Positions 18,043-27,900 of a DNA stretch of 64,000 bases are shown here, piece after piece. Made by a program: the position numbers and the translations under genes. Position 1 is the first letter of the stretch, and every line of letters starts with the position of its first letter. The stretch is from NCBI GenBank assembly GCA_963776565.1, contig CAVZNF010000005.1, positions 62,001 through 126,000 of the forward strand. The letters are read 5' to 3'. Under the pieces are notes generated by a model. It was given only the letters and a program-made list of their open reading frames with translations, made no database searches and was not told the origin of the DNA. Source of the stretch: GMQP-bins7 sp963776565 (GTDB taxonomy: Bacteria > Actinomycetota > Thermoleophilia > Gaiellales > Gaiellaceae).

Positions 18043-18507
18043 ATGCGACGAGTGGCGCTGACTGCGAACGGCGTACGCCACGACCTCGAGATCGAGCCGC
18101 GTGAGCTTCTCGTGTACGTGCTCCGCGAACGACTCGGTCTCACCGGGACGAACGTGGGTTGCGACACGTCCTCATGTGGTGCGTGCACCGTTCTCGTGAA
18201 CGGCGAGTCGGTGAAGTCCTGCACCGTTCTCGGCGTGCAGGCCGACGGGATGGACGTCACGACGATCGAGGGCTTGGCGAGAAACGGCGAGCTCCATCCG
18301 GTCCAGCAGGCCTTCCACGACCACCACGCGCTCCAGTGCGGCTACTGCACGCCGGGAATGGTGCTCGCGGCGGTCAGCCTCATCGACAGTGGCGCCGCGA
18401 CCGACGAGACGGCGATTCGCGAAGGGCTCGAGGGGAACCTCTGCCGCTGCACCGGGTACCACAACATCGTCCAGGCCGTCGCGGCAGCTGCGGGGGTGGC
18501 GTCATGA
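18043..18507 (+). CDS. molybdenum hydroxylase small subunit, [2Fe-2S] (CoxS type)
   Basis: A 154-residue iron-sulfur subunit. The plant-ferredoxin-type cluster is GCDTSSCGACTVLVNGESVKSC and the second cluster is CGYCTPGM with CRCTGYHNIV. It passes electrons from the molybdenum site of the large subunit to FAD. AAAGGAGA precedes the ATG. It overlaps the large subunit start by 4 nt (ATGA), so S-L-M are one operon. Order S-L-M differs from the M-S-L order of classical CO dehydrogenase operons. Confidence 0.93.
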   Translation: MRRVALTANGVRHDLEIEPRELLVYVLRERLGLTGTNVGCDTSSCGACTVLVNGESVKSCTVLGVQADGMDVTTIEGLARNGELHPVQQAFHDHHALQCGYCTPGMVLAAVSLIDSGAATDETAIREGLEGNLCRCTGYHNIVQAVAAAAGVAS

Positions 18508-20859
18508 CCGCGATGGAGATCCGACCCAAGGTGATCGGAACGTCCGTCAAGCGCAAGGAAGACGCATCGCTCCTACGCGGGGCAGGAACCTTCATCGACA
18601 ACCTGACCCTGCCCGGCACCGTCTACATGGCCGTTGTTCGCAGCCCGTATCCGCATGCACGAATCAACGGCGTGAACCTCGATGCCGCGCGTGCGGCCGA
18701 GGGTGTCGTAGCGGCCCTCTCGGGCGCGGACCTCGCGGACGAATGGAAGGGCGGGCTGCCGTGCGCCTGGCCGGTCACCGAGGACATCAAGATGCCGACC
18801 CACTACCCGCTCGCAATCGACGAGGCCCGTTACCAGGGAGAGGGCGTCGCCGTCGTTGTCGCCGTGAGCCGTGCTCTCGCGAAGGATGCGGCCGAGCTCG
18901 TCGAGGTCGACTACGAGCCGCTTCCGTCGATCGCGAACGTCGAGAAGGCGCTCGAAAGCGGCGCGCCGCTCGTCCACTCCGAGTTCGAGTCGAACGAGTG
19001 CTACGTCTGGAAGCTGGAGACGGGCGACGTGCAGTCGGCGATCGACGCGGCTGACGTCGTCGTGACCCGGCGCTACGTCCAACCTCGGCTGATACCGAAT
19101 GCGATGGAGCCGCGAGGAGTGCTCGCGCAGGTAGGCCCGACCGGCGACGCCACCTTGTGGTCGGCGACCCAGACTCCGCACATCCTGCGCTTCGCACTGC
19201 AGCTCGTACTCGGGATTCCCGAATCGAAGCTACGGGTGATCGCCCCTGACGTCGGCGGCGGGTTCGGCTCCAAGCTCCAGATCTACGGCGAAGGCCCGCT
19301 GGCCATCGTGCTGGCAAGGCGCCTCGGGCGTCCTGTCAAGTGGACGGAGGAGCGAGCCGAGAACTACGTCGCCACGATCCACGGCCGCGACGTCGTCCAC
19401 GAGCTCACGTTCGCCGCGACGAAGGACGGCAACATCACGGCGGTCAGGTCCGAGGCCTTGTGCGCGATGGGCGCGTACCTCGAGCTTGTCACGCCGGGCG
19501 TTCCCCTGCTCGGCGCGTGGCTCTACTCCGGCCCGTACGCGATCCCGAGCTACAGCGTCACGTTCACCGGCGTCTTCACGCACACCACGCCGACCGATGC
19601 CTATCGCGGAGCCGGCCGGCCCGAGGCGACCTACGTCCTCGAGCGCACGATGGACGCGCTTGCGCGGGAGCTCGGCATGGATCCTGTCGAGCTTCGTCGG
19701 AAGAACTTCGTCACGGAGTTTCCGCACACGATGGCCTCGGGGCTGACGATCGACTCGGGCGACTATGCAGCGTCCCTCGACCGGTTGCTCGAGCTGCTCG
19801 ATCTGGACGCGATCCGAGCCGATCAGGCGTCGAGGCGCGAGAACGACGACGCGGAGCAGATCGGCGTCGGCTTCTCGACCTACAACGAGATGTGCGGGCT
19901 CGCGCCGTCGCGCATCCTCGGGGCGATCCGCTATGCGGTCGGAGGATGGGACGCAGCCGACGATCCGCTTCCAGCCGCTCGGATCGGTGCAAGTGGTGAC
20001 CGGGACGTCGCCGCACGGTCAGAGCCACGAGACGACCTGGGCGCAGATCGTCGCCGACCAGCTCGGCGTCGGCGTCGACGACGTCGAGGTGCTCCACGGT
20101 GACACGGCGGTATCCCAGCAGGGCATGGACACGTACGGGAGCCGCTCGCTCGCGGTCGGCGGCATCGCGCTGTACCACGCCGCGCAGAAGGTGATCGCGA
20201 AGGCGCGGAGCATCGTCGCCCACCAGCTTGAAGTCTCCGAGGACGACCTGGAGTTCGCGGACGGCACATTCACCGTGAAGGGGTCGCCGGACCGGACGAT
20301 GGGCATCCAGGCGGTCGCGTTCGCCGCGCACTCCGCACATAACCTCCCGGACGGCATGGAGCCGGGGCTCGAGGAGACTGCGGTCTTCGATCCCCCGAAC
20401 TTCTCGTGGCCGGCCGGTGCCCATGCAGCCGTCGTCGAGGTCGACACCGAGACCGGCGACACGCGCCTCGTCCGCTATGTCGCCGTCGACGACGTCGGAA
20501 CTCCGGTGAACCCGCAGATCATCGACGGGCAGGTCCACGGCGGTATCACGCAGGGCATCGCGGCCGCGCTCTTCGAGGAAGGCGCGTACGACGATGAGGG
20601 AAACCTGCTCACGACGACGATGGCCACCTATCTCGTCCCGTCCGCGGCTGAACTCCCGTCGTACGAGACCGATCGAACCGAGACCGCAGCCGACAACCCG
20701 CTTGGCGTGAAGGGCGTGGGGGAGACCGGCACGATCGCTGCGGCTCCCGCAGTCATCAATGCAGTGGTGGACGCTCTTTCCCACCTGGGAGTCACCGACA
20801 TGGCTCTTCCGGCCACGCCGGAGAGAGTCTGGAAGGCGATCGAGGAGGTGAGGTCGTGA
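18504..20859 (+). CDS. molybdenum hydroxylase large subunit, form II CoxL/xanthine dehydrogenase type (frameshifted)
   Basis: About 784 residues once repaired; holds the molybdopterin cytosine dinucleotide. DVGGGFGSKLQIYGE and GVKGVGETGT are the cofactor blocks. The active-site loop near base 19600 reads AYRGAGRPEATY, the form II signature; true aerobic CO dehydrogenase (form I) has AYXCSFR with a Cys. So CO oxidation is not supported; the substrate may be an aldehyde, purine or other heterocycle. One extra or missing base near 19961 separates GAIRYAVGGWDAA from TIRFQPLGSVQVVTGTSPHG. Coupled by 4-nt overlaps to both neighbours. Confidence 0.9.
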
Positions 20860-21692
20860 TCCCGGCATCGTTCGAATACGTCCTCGCCGAGCACCCCGAT
20901 CACGCGATCGAGCTCCTCGGCAAGCGCGAAGACGCCAAGCTCCTCGCGGGCGGGCACTCGCTCTTGCCTGCGATGAAGCTGCGCATCGCGCGGCCCGCGC
21001 TGCTCGTGGACGTCGGCCGCATCGCCGACCTCTCGTACGTGCGCGAGGAGGGCGACACGATCGCGATCGGCGCGTTGACCCGCCACAAGGATCTTGCGGA
21101 GTCGCCCGTGCTGCGCGAGCACTGCGCGATCGTGGCCCACACGGCGGGCCAGGTCGGCGACCCGCAGGTGCGGCACCGAGGAACGATCGGTGGCTCGCTT
21201 GCACACGGCGATCCCGCATCGGATCTTCCGGCCGTGATCCTCGCGTTGCAGGCGGAGATGGTCGCCCGAGGCCCGGAGGGCGATCGGGCGATACCGGCGC
21301 TCGACTTCTTCACCGGCGTGTTCCAGACTGCCCTCGCGCCAAACGAGATGCTGGTCGAGATCCGGGTGCAGAAGCTCAACGGAGCCGGCTGGTCGTACAC
21401 GAAGATGAGCCGGAGAGCTCAGGACTGGGCGACCGTCGCGGTCGCAGCGGTCACGCGATCGCACGGCGCGCTCCCGACGACGATCGCGCTCACGAACATG
21501 GGCGCGACACCGCTTCGGGCGAAGGCGGCCGAGGATGTGCTCGCCGGCGGCGGCACGAATGCCGACGCAGCGGCGCTCGCAGACGAGGGAACGGAGCCGT
21601 CGTCGGATCATGCTGCGAGCGCAGACTTCCGCCGGCACCTGGCGCGTGTCCTCACGCTCCGCGCGCTCGACGAGGCGTCGGCGAGCTCGTAG
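20856..21692 (+). CDS. molybdenum hydroxylase FAD subunit (CoxM type)
   Basis: A 278-residue FAD-binding subunit. The two flavin loops are LLAGGHSLLPAMKLR and GTIGGSLAHGDPASDLPA. It accepts electrons from the iron-sulfur subunit and delivers them to oxygen, NAD or quinone. GTG start overlaps the large-subunit stop and is preceded by GAGGAGGTGAGG. The operon ends in a strong hairpin shared with the convergent moxR gene. No molybdenum cofactor maturation gene is present in the window. Confidence 0.9.
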   Translation: MIPASFEYVLAEHPDHAIELLGKREDAKLLAGGHSLLPAMKLRIARPALLVDVGRIADLSYVREEGDTIAIGALTRHKDLAESPVLREHCAIVAHTAGQVGDPQVRHRGTIGGSLAHGDPASDLPAVILALQAEMVARGPEGDRAIPALDFFTGVFQTALAPNEMLVEIRVQKLNGAGWSYTKMSRRAQDWATVAVAAVTRSHGALPTTIALTNMGATPLRAKAAEDVLAGGGTNADAAALADEGTEPSSDHAASADFRRHLARVLTLRALDEASASS

Positions 21693-21716
21693 GAACGCGA
21701 GGTCTCGCGCGGCTGT

Positions 21717-21746
21717 GTAGGAGGGCGGGCATGTCCGCCCTCCTAC
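21717..21746. terminator. bidirectional hairpin terminator
   Basis: Perfect 12-bp stem GTAGGAGGGCGG/CCGCCCTCCTAC around a 6-base loop, between the convergent coxM-like and moxR genes. No U-run, which is normal for high-GC terminators. Confidence 0.7.
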
Positions 21747-21759
21747 GGCAATCAGCCAG

Positions 21760-22731
21760 CTAGCGCAGCGTGTACGCGGGCTCGGGCACCGGAACCTGCT
21801 CGAGCACCGTGCGGAGCACGTCGTCCGGCGTGAGACCGTCGTCGACGATGATGCGGTGGCGGAGGACGTACGGCGCGATCTCGCGCACGTCCTCGATCGC
21901 GACCTCGGTTCGGCCGGACAGGCGCGCGTTCGCCTTCGCGGCGCTCGCGAGGTGCATGATCCCGCGCGAGCTCACTCCGAGCTCGACGCCCGGGATGTTC
22001 CGGCTGCTCCGCGCGATGGCGACCATGTACCTGCCGACCTCCTCGGGGATCTCGGTCGCATCCAGCTCGTCGCGTGCCTGGTCGAGGCCGACGACGCCGA
22101 GCAGTGGGCGAACCTCGCCGAGCATGTCCGGCGCGACGCCGCGATGCGGCAGATCGAGCATCTCGTACTCGCTCTGCGCGTCGGCGTAGTCGAGCACGAG
22201 CTTGAAGAGGAAGCGGTCGAGCTGCGACTCCGGAAGCTCGAACACGTCGCGGTGCTCGTAGGGGTTCTGCGTTGCGATCACGAGGAACGGGTCGGGAAGC
22301 TTGTGCGCCTTCCCCTCGACCGTCACCTGCCGCTCCTGCATCGCCTCGAGCAGCGCCGCCTGCGTGCGCGGAGGCGTCCGGTTGACCTCGTCCGCCAGGA
22401 GCACGTTCGTGAAGACCGCGCCGGGGAAGAAGACCTGCTCTCCCATCCGCATGGTGTTCATGCCGGTCAGCTCCGCCGGCGTCGTGTCAGGCGTGAACTG
22501 GATCCGCTTGAACGTCGCGCCGAGCATGTGAGCGGTCGCGCGCGCGAGGAGCGTCTTGGCGCTTCCGGGCGGGCCTTCGAGCAGCACGTGCCCGCGCGCG
22601 AGCGCAGCCACGAGCAACATCTCGACGGCGCGTTCCTGTCCGATGACGACCTTCGCGATCTCGGTCTTCGCCCGCTCGCGCAGGTCGATGAGGCTGTCGT
22701 ACGGCGCCTCCACCAGCAATGCCACGATCAT
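21760..22731 (-). CDS. MoxR-family AAA+ ATPase, copy 1 of a tandem pair
   Basis: A 323-residue AAA+ protein: Walker A GPPGSAKT, Walker B LLADEVNRTPPRTQAALLEAM, sensor 1 ATQNPYEHRDVFELPESQLDRF. MoxR proteins remodel or load cofactors into partner proteins, often with vWA-domain partners. The ATG at 22731 has GGGGAGG directly upstream and is preferred to longer starts. It follows a paralog (22872-23843) with about two-thirds identity by eye. CoxD of CO dehydrogenase clusters is a MoxR that inserts the CuSMo centre, so a link to the convergent coxSLM genes is possible. No DUF58 or vWA gene is adjacent. Confidence 0.9.
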   Translation of the reverse strand: MIVALLVEAPYDSLIDLRERAKTEIAKVVIGQERAVEMLLVAALARGHVLLEGPPGSAKTLLARATAHMLGATFKRIQFTPDTTPAELTGMNTMRMGEQVFFPGAVFTNVLLADEVNRTPPRTQAALLEAMQERQVTVEGKAHKLPDPFLVIATQNPYEHRDVFELPESQLDRFLFKLVLDYADAQSEYEMLDLPHRGVAPDMLGEVRPLLGVVGLDQARDELDATEIPEEVGRYMVAIARSSRNIPGVELGVSSRGIMHLASAAKANARLSGRTEVAIEDVREIAPYVLRHRIIVDDGLTPDDVLRTVLEQVPVPEPAYTLR

Positions 22732-22824
22732 TACCTCCCCGTTCGGGTACGTGATCGGCCGCAAGCAGCTTAGCGCGGTCCGAACGAGGCTCTCAACCCG
22801 GCTCCCCAGCTGTGCCTCTCTCGC

Positions 22825-22852
22825 ACTATCCCCCCCTGTTTGGGGGAGTCAA
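22825..22852 (-). promoter_or_regulatory. possible promoter with hairpin spacer before moxR copy 1
   Basis: On the minus strand TTGACT is followed 16 bases later by GATAGT; the spacer is itself a CCCCC/GGGGG inverted repeat. A second small inverted repeat (CCCTCG/CGAGGG) lies just upstream. These could equally be a terminator for moxR copy 2. Confidence 0.3.
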
Positions 22853-22871
22853 CCCCTCGGTCGAGGGATGA

Positions 22872-23843
22872 CTAGGAGACGGGCGAGATCGGCGGCGGAA
22901 CTGCCGAGGGCACGCTGGCCATCGCATCGAGCAACACGGTGTCGATGCTGGTGCCGGGCTTGACGGCGAGGCGGTGACGAAGCACGTAGGGGGCCATCTC
23001 GCGGACGTCCTCGACGGTGACGACGTCGCGGCCGTTGAGTCGTGCGCTCGCCTTGGCGGCCATCACGAGGTGGATCATCGCGCGCGAGCTCACGCCGAGC
23101 TCGACGCCGGGAAGCTCCCGTGTGCGACGTCCGACCGCGACGATGTAGCGGCCGACCGACTCGGGGACGTCGGTGTGCTCGAGCTCCTGGCGCGCCTTGT
23201 CGAGGCCGACGACGCCGAGGAGCGGGCGAACCTCGCCGAGCATGTCCGGCGCGATGCCCTTGTGCGGGAGGTTGAGCATGGCGAGCTCCGACTCCGCATC
23301 TGCATAGTCGAGCTCGATCTTGAACAGGAAGCGGTCGAGCTGACCTTCGGGGAGGGGGAAGACGCCCTCGTGCTCGTGCGGGTTCTGCGTCGCGATCACG
23401 AGGAACGGGTCGGGAAGCTTGTGCGCCTTGCCGTCGACCGTGACCTGGCGCTCACCCATCGGCTCGAAGAGCGCGGCCTGGGTGCGGGGCGGCGTACGGT
23501 TGATCTCGTCGGCGAGGAGCACGTTCGTGAAGACGGCGCCAGGCATGAAGAGGTGCTCGCCGGCACGAACGACGTTCTGCCCGTTGAGCTCGGTCGGCGT
23601 CGTGTCCGGCGTGAACTGGATGCGCTTGAACGAGGCGCCGAGCATGTGCGCAACGGCGCGCGCGAGGAGGGTCTTCGCGCTGCCGGGCGGGCCTTCGAGG
23701 AGGACGTGCCCGTGCGCGACCGCGGCGATGAGAAGCAGCTCGACCGTTCGGTCCTGGCCGATGACGACCTTCGACACCTCCGCTTTCGCCCGCTCGCGCA
23801 GGTCTGCGAAGTCGTCGTACTTCTCCTCCATCATCAACGCCAC
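22872..23843 (-). CDS. MoxR-family AAA+ ATPase, copy 2 of a tandem pair
   Basis: A 323-residue paralog of the next gene on this strand, same length and same blocks (GPPGSAKT, LLADEINRTPPRTQAALFEPM, ATQNPHEHEGVFPLPEGQLDRF). The two differ mainly at the N- and C-termini (this one ends PSAVPPPISPVS), as after an old duplication. GTG start with AAAGGA about 6 bases upstream. It is divergent from ssrA. Two adjacent MoxR ATPases without their usual partner genes are unusual; they may form a mixed hexamer. Confidence 0.9.
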   Translation of the reverse strand: MALMMEEKYDDFADLRERAKAEVSKVVIGQDRTVELLLIAAVAHGHVLLEGPPGSAKTLLARAVAHMLGASFKRIQFTPDTTPTELNGQNVVRAGEHLFMPGAVFTNVLLADEINRTPPRTQAALFEPMGERQVTVDGKAHKLPDPFLVIATQNPHEHEGVFPLPEGQLDRFLFKIELDYADAESELAMLNLPHKGIAPDMLGEVRPLLGVVGLDKARQELEHTDVPESVGRYIVAVGRRTRELPGVELGVSSRAMIHLVMAAKASARLNGRDVVTVEDVREMAPYVLRHRLAVKPGTSIDTVLLDAMASVPSAVPPPISPVS

Positions 23844-23954
23844 TGCGTGTCCTTTCGCCTCGTTGAGCGTGCTCGTGGCCCGGATCCCTCAGTCGTGCCG
23901 CAGCCGGGCCGACACGCTTATCGGCAGCTATCCTCAAACCCTTAACACACATAC

Positions 23955-24319
23955 GGGGGCGATCAGGTTTCGACGTGGTCGGTTCTCCGGCAGAGTTGCG
24001 AGCCGAGGTCGCCGGTTGGCCTCGTAAATCAACCGGCACAAAAGCAAGTGCGAACAAGAACGAACTCGCACTCGCCGCCTAGTCGAAGCTAGGTCAGGCG
24101 ACGTCGACCCGGGTTGGGCCCGAGACCCGGAATTCGGCGCCAGAAATCGGGCTCGGCGCCGAGGGAGTGCCAATCGCCCGGAGCGCGACACTTCAGGATG
24201 GCTGGCCCGTCGGCAGGTTGTCCGTGAACCGGCCGTCGGGTGAGATGAAGCACGGACTACGCTCGTAGACGCTCTGTTCGGTGCGACCGCGGACGCGGGT
24301 TCGATTCCCGCCGCCTCCA
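23955..24319 (+). ncRNA. ssrA: transfer-messenger RNA (tmRNA)
   Basis: Rescues stalled ribosomes with SmpB. The 5' end GGGGGCGATCAGGTTTCGAC is the canonical tmRNA start; its first seven bases pair with CGCCTCC at the 3' end (24312-24318), leaving A 24319 as discriminator. The T-arm is GCGGG-TTCGATT-CCCGC. The tag frame starts at the resume codon GCG 24050 and reads ANKNELALAA then TAG at 24080, with the usual hydrophobic protease tail. CCA is not encoded. The last 26 bases recur three times downstream as attachment sites, so the 3' end is the integration target. Confidence 0.97.
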
Positions 24320-24320
24320 C
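24294..24320 (+). repeat. attachment site 1 (ssrA 3' end)
   Basis: The T-arm and acceptor 3' half of ssrA (CGCGGGTTCG...CGCCTCCA, 26 bases), followed by CTAAATCGCGA. Repeated exactly at 37274, 45604 and 53392. This copy is the one fused to the functional tmRNA. Confidence 0.85.
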
Positions 24321-24673
24321 TAAATCGCGAAGGTTGTGGACGGAGGAGTCGAGCGTCACGGCCTATGGGGTGCGCCGACGAACAAGAACCCTCCAAGCGC
24401 GTGGGAGATCTACCCGACCATTACGGAGTCCAGCCAGGCAGCTTCCGATCACGCTGCGGTCTTCGTCGACGTCAACATCTGAGCGCTTCGCGGGGCGCGA
24501 GAGCCGTGCAGGACCAGATCACTCACTCGGCGGTTCGAGCCTTGTCAGGCTGAACCCACCAGGCGAATGCGAGGGAGTCACGCTTCCGAGGTCGCTGATC
24601 CGATCGGGCGCGATTCGATCACGGTTCCGGCCAGAAGCGTGACTGGGTCCGTACCTGCGCTGGGCGTGTGTCC

Positions 24674-24752
24674 GAGGGCCAGGGAGCGACGGGACTCGAA
24701 CCCGCGAACCTCCGGCGTGAGAGGCCGTTCATGGCGCTACCGGACTGGCCCG
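24674..24752 (-). pseudogene. tRNA-Glu(CTC)-like remnant
   Basis: On the minus strand a CGGC-CTCTCAC-GCCG anticodon arm (anticodon CTC) is followed by a T-arm GCGGG-TTCGAGT-CCCGT and CGCTCCCT. The 5' acceptor side that should be GGGAGCG is missing; the bases there (CCGGGCC) do not pair with it. This looks like the 3' half of a tRNA joined to other sequence, as at an old attachment site. Not a working tRNA as read. Confidence 0.4.
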
Positions 24753-24911
24753 GAGTAGGCGGGGATCCCGCGAGAGCAGGGCATCAGTTGGTCGTCGTGC
24801 CGGATTGGCGGGTACGGGCGCGAGCTTCCGCGACCGCCCGCGGGATGACCGCGGGGTGTATATGTTAGCTAAACTGCAAACAGACTTGATCCATCCAGAC
24901 GCGGGCACGTT

Positions 24912-24928
24912 TGAAACTGAACTGAAAC
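24912..24928 (+). promoter_or_regulatory. SARP-type direct repeat before the kinase-WD40 gene
   Basis: TGAAAC at 24912 and 24923, exactly 11 bp apart. The same pair occurs at 31141/31152, and as TGAAAC/TGAAAT at 32539/32550. SARP/BTAD regulators bind direct repeats at 11-bp spacing upstream of the -10 box. A TACACA about 10 bases downstream could be the -10. Confidence 0.55.
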
Positions 24929-24998
24929 ATCCCCCGGCTACACATCCTCGCGAGTGGCCCTATCGTTCCGGCAGGCCTCCGAAAGCGAGGATGCGCAC

Positions 24999-27900
24999 AT
25001 GCAAGTGAGCGATGACCCGCGGGTCGGCACCGAGCTCGCCGGCTACCGGATCGAGTCGCTGCTGGGCTTCGGCGGCATGAGCGTCGTCTACCTGGCCGAG
25101 GATCTGCGGCTCAAGCGGAAGGTCGCCCTCAAGCTGCTCGCTGCGAGCCTCGCCGAGGACGAGTCGTTCCGTGACCGCTTCCTGCGCGAGTCGGAGCTGG
25201 CTGCGTCGATCGACCATCCGAACATCGTCCCGATCTACGAGGCCGGGACGACCGAGGACATCCTCTTCATCGCCATGCGCTACGTCGAGGGGCGTGACCT
25301 CAAGGAGCGTTTGCAACGCGGCCGTCTGGACCCGGCGGACGCGATCGGGATCCTCGCTCAGGTGGCGAGCGCCCTGGATGCGGCCCATGCGCGCGGCCTC
25401 GTGCATCGCGACGTGAAGCCCTCCAACGTGCTGCTCGACACGGGCGCCCGGCCGGACGGCTCCGACCACGTCTACCTCGCGGACTTCGGCCTCACGAGGC
25501 GGGTCTCCGAGGAGACCGGAATCGGCGATGACGGCCACCTCCTGGGCACCATCGACTACGTCGCCCCCGAGCAGATCGCCGGGGAGGAGATCGACGGGCG
25601 GGCCGACGTGTACTCGCTCGGCTGCGTGCTCTACGAGTGTCTCGTCGGGCAGCCGCCGTTCCGGCGTGACTCGGACCTCGCGGTCGGTGTTCGCGCACCT
25701 CGAAGCGGAGCCGCCGGCACCGAGCGCCGGGCGGCCGGAGTTGCCGGCCGCGCTCGACGCCGTGATCGCCAGGGCGCTGGCGAAGGAGCCGGCCGAGCGC
25801 TACTCGAGCTGCAGCGAGCTCGCACGGGCGGCGCTCGCGGTCGCGGTCGACGAGGCGAGCCGCCGGCTCGTCGACGTCGCCTCCCGTGCCGCCGCCGGCA
25901 GGAGCGATCTGAGCGATGTCGAGGCCGAGTTGACGGGCAAGGTGATCGACCTTCAACAAGTGCGCGAGCAGGCGCGCGCACTCTCGGGCCCGGTTACCCC
26001 GGCCCGCGTGGCTGCGGAGGGCATCTGCCCGTTCAAGGGTCTCGCGAGCTTCGAGCCGGTCGATGCCGACTACTTCTTCGGCCGGGAGCGGCTCGTGGCC
26101 GAGCTCGTGGCCCGCCTTGTCGGCGCCGGCTTCCTCGGCATCGTCGGCCCGTCGGGCAGCGGCAAGTCGTCGGTTCTCCGCGCCGGTCTTCTCCCGGCCC
26201 TCGCTGGAGGGCGTCCTGCCGGGCAGCGAGGGCTGGCGGCGTCTGCTGCTGCGTCCCGGCGAGCGGCCGCTGGAGGAGCTTCGCCGCGTGCTCGTGTCGG
26301 GAGCGAAGGATCCTCTCGCCGAGGCCCTCGACACGCTGCCCTCGGACGCACGCCTGCTTCTCGCCGTCGACCAGCTCGAGGAGCTGTTTACCGCCTGCCG
26401 CTCCGACGCCGAGCGCGCGGCCTTCGCCGACACGCTCGCCCGCGCGGCCGCCGATCCGGACGGTCGCGCAGTCGTTGTGGTCGCGCTGCGCGCCGACTTC
26501 TACGGGCGGTTCGCCGCCTACCCGGGGCTCGCCGAGCTGCTGGGCGGAAACCAGGTGCTGGTCGGGCCCATGCAGGCCTCGGAGCTGCGGCGTGCCGTCG
26601 AGCTGCCCGCCGGCCGGGTGGGGCTGCGGGTGGAGCCGGAGCTGGCCGACGCGCTGGTCGACGACGTCGAGGGCGAGCCGGGCGCGCTGCCGTTGCTGTC
26701 CACCGCCCTGCTCGAGCTCTGGCAGAAGCGGCAGGACAACACGCTCACACTCGCTGCCTATCGCGAGTCCGGCGGCGTCCACGGCGCAGTCGCGCGGCTG
26801 GCCGAGGGCACCTACGCCCGCATCCCGGACGAGCGCAAGCCAGCTCGTGCGCGCCGTCATGCTGCGCCTGGTCGGCGAGGACGAGGGCGATGCGCCGGTA
26901 CGCCGCCGCGCCCCGCTCGCCGAGCTCGACCTGGAGCGCAACGAGGACGTGGCCGACGTGCTCGCGACGCTGGCCGACAGCCGCCTCGTCACCGTGTCGG
27001 AAGGAAACGTCGAGGTCGCCCACGAGGCGCTGCTGCGCGAATGGCCGCGCCTGCGCGAGTGGATCGAGGAGGACGCCGAAGGGCGCCGGCTTCGCCGCCA
27101 CATCACCCAGGCGGCGAGCGAATGGGACGCGGCAGGGCGCGATCGGGGCGAGCTCTACCGCGGCGCCCGCCTTGCTGCCGCCCTCGACTGGACCGCCGAT
27201 CACGCGCTCGACGTCAACGAGCTCGAGCGCGAGTTCGTCACCGAGAGCCGCGAGGCCTCGGAGCAGGAGGCGAAGCGGGCTCGGCGCACGAACCGGCGCC
27301 TTCGCGTCCTGCTCGCCGGGGTCGCGGTCCTGCTGGCGGCGGCGGTCGCGGGTGGGATCTCGCGGTCGACCAGCGCGGCGAGGCGCGCGACGCGGAGACC
27401 GCGCAGCTCGCCCAGCGCCTCGGCGCCCAGGCGCTCGTCGAGGATGACCTCGACCGCTCGCTCCTGCTCGCCCGTCAGGCGGTCGCGATCGACGCGTTCG
27501 CCGCAGACCCGGAGCTATCTGCTCCAAGCCCTCCTGCGCTCGCCGAAAGCGGACGGGATCATGCACGGCCGAACCGAGTTCCTCCGCGCGATCGAGGTCA
27601 GCCGCGACGGCAGGACGCTCGCGGTTGGCAGCTTCCGCGACGGACTTCTCTTCTTCGACACCCGGACGTACGCGCGGATCGGCGGAAAGTCGCCGGTGAC
27701 CGGCTACGTCGAGAGCCTCGCGTACGGCCCGGGCGGAGACACGCTTGCGGTCGGCGGTGACGGCTTCATCCGCCTGCTGGACGCGCGCACGTATGAGCAG
27801 CTCGCGGAGACACTCGTGGACGGCCTCGTCACGAGGTTGATCTTCAGCCGAGACGGATCGAGACTCGTTGTCGCGACCGGCGAGAGCGTTCCCGATTCGA

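Larger units (their letters stand above)
24320..24998. other. non-coding left end of island A
   Basis: 679 bases without a convincing gene. It holds a tRNA-like remnant on the minus strand, an AT-richer stretch near 24860-24900 (TATATGTTAGCTAAACTG) and the SARP-type direct repeat before the kinase gene. No integrase remnant was recognised in any frame. Confidence 0.5.

Noticed and set aside
18504..20859. Annotation of coxSLM as aerobic CO dehydrogenase
   Set aside because: The active-site loop is AYRGAGR (form II), not the Cys-containing loop of form I, so CO oxidation is not supported.
23934..24359. Frames giving EAAGIEPA or GGGGNRTRV peptides at 24.3, 37.3, 45.6 and 53.4 kb
   Set aside because: They are translations of the ssrA 3' end and its duplicates on the minus strand, a common annotation artefact, not proteins.
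24999..27530. Kinase-STAND gene as a pseudogene because of five frameshifts
   Set aside because: The shifts sum to zero, all catalytic motifs are intact, and similar shifts hit housekeeping genes, which points to sequence error.
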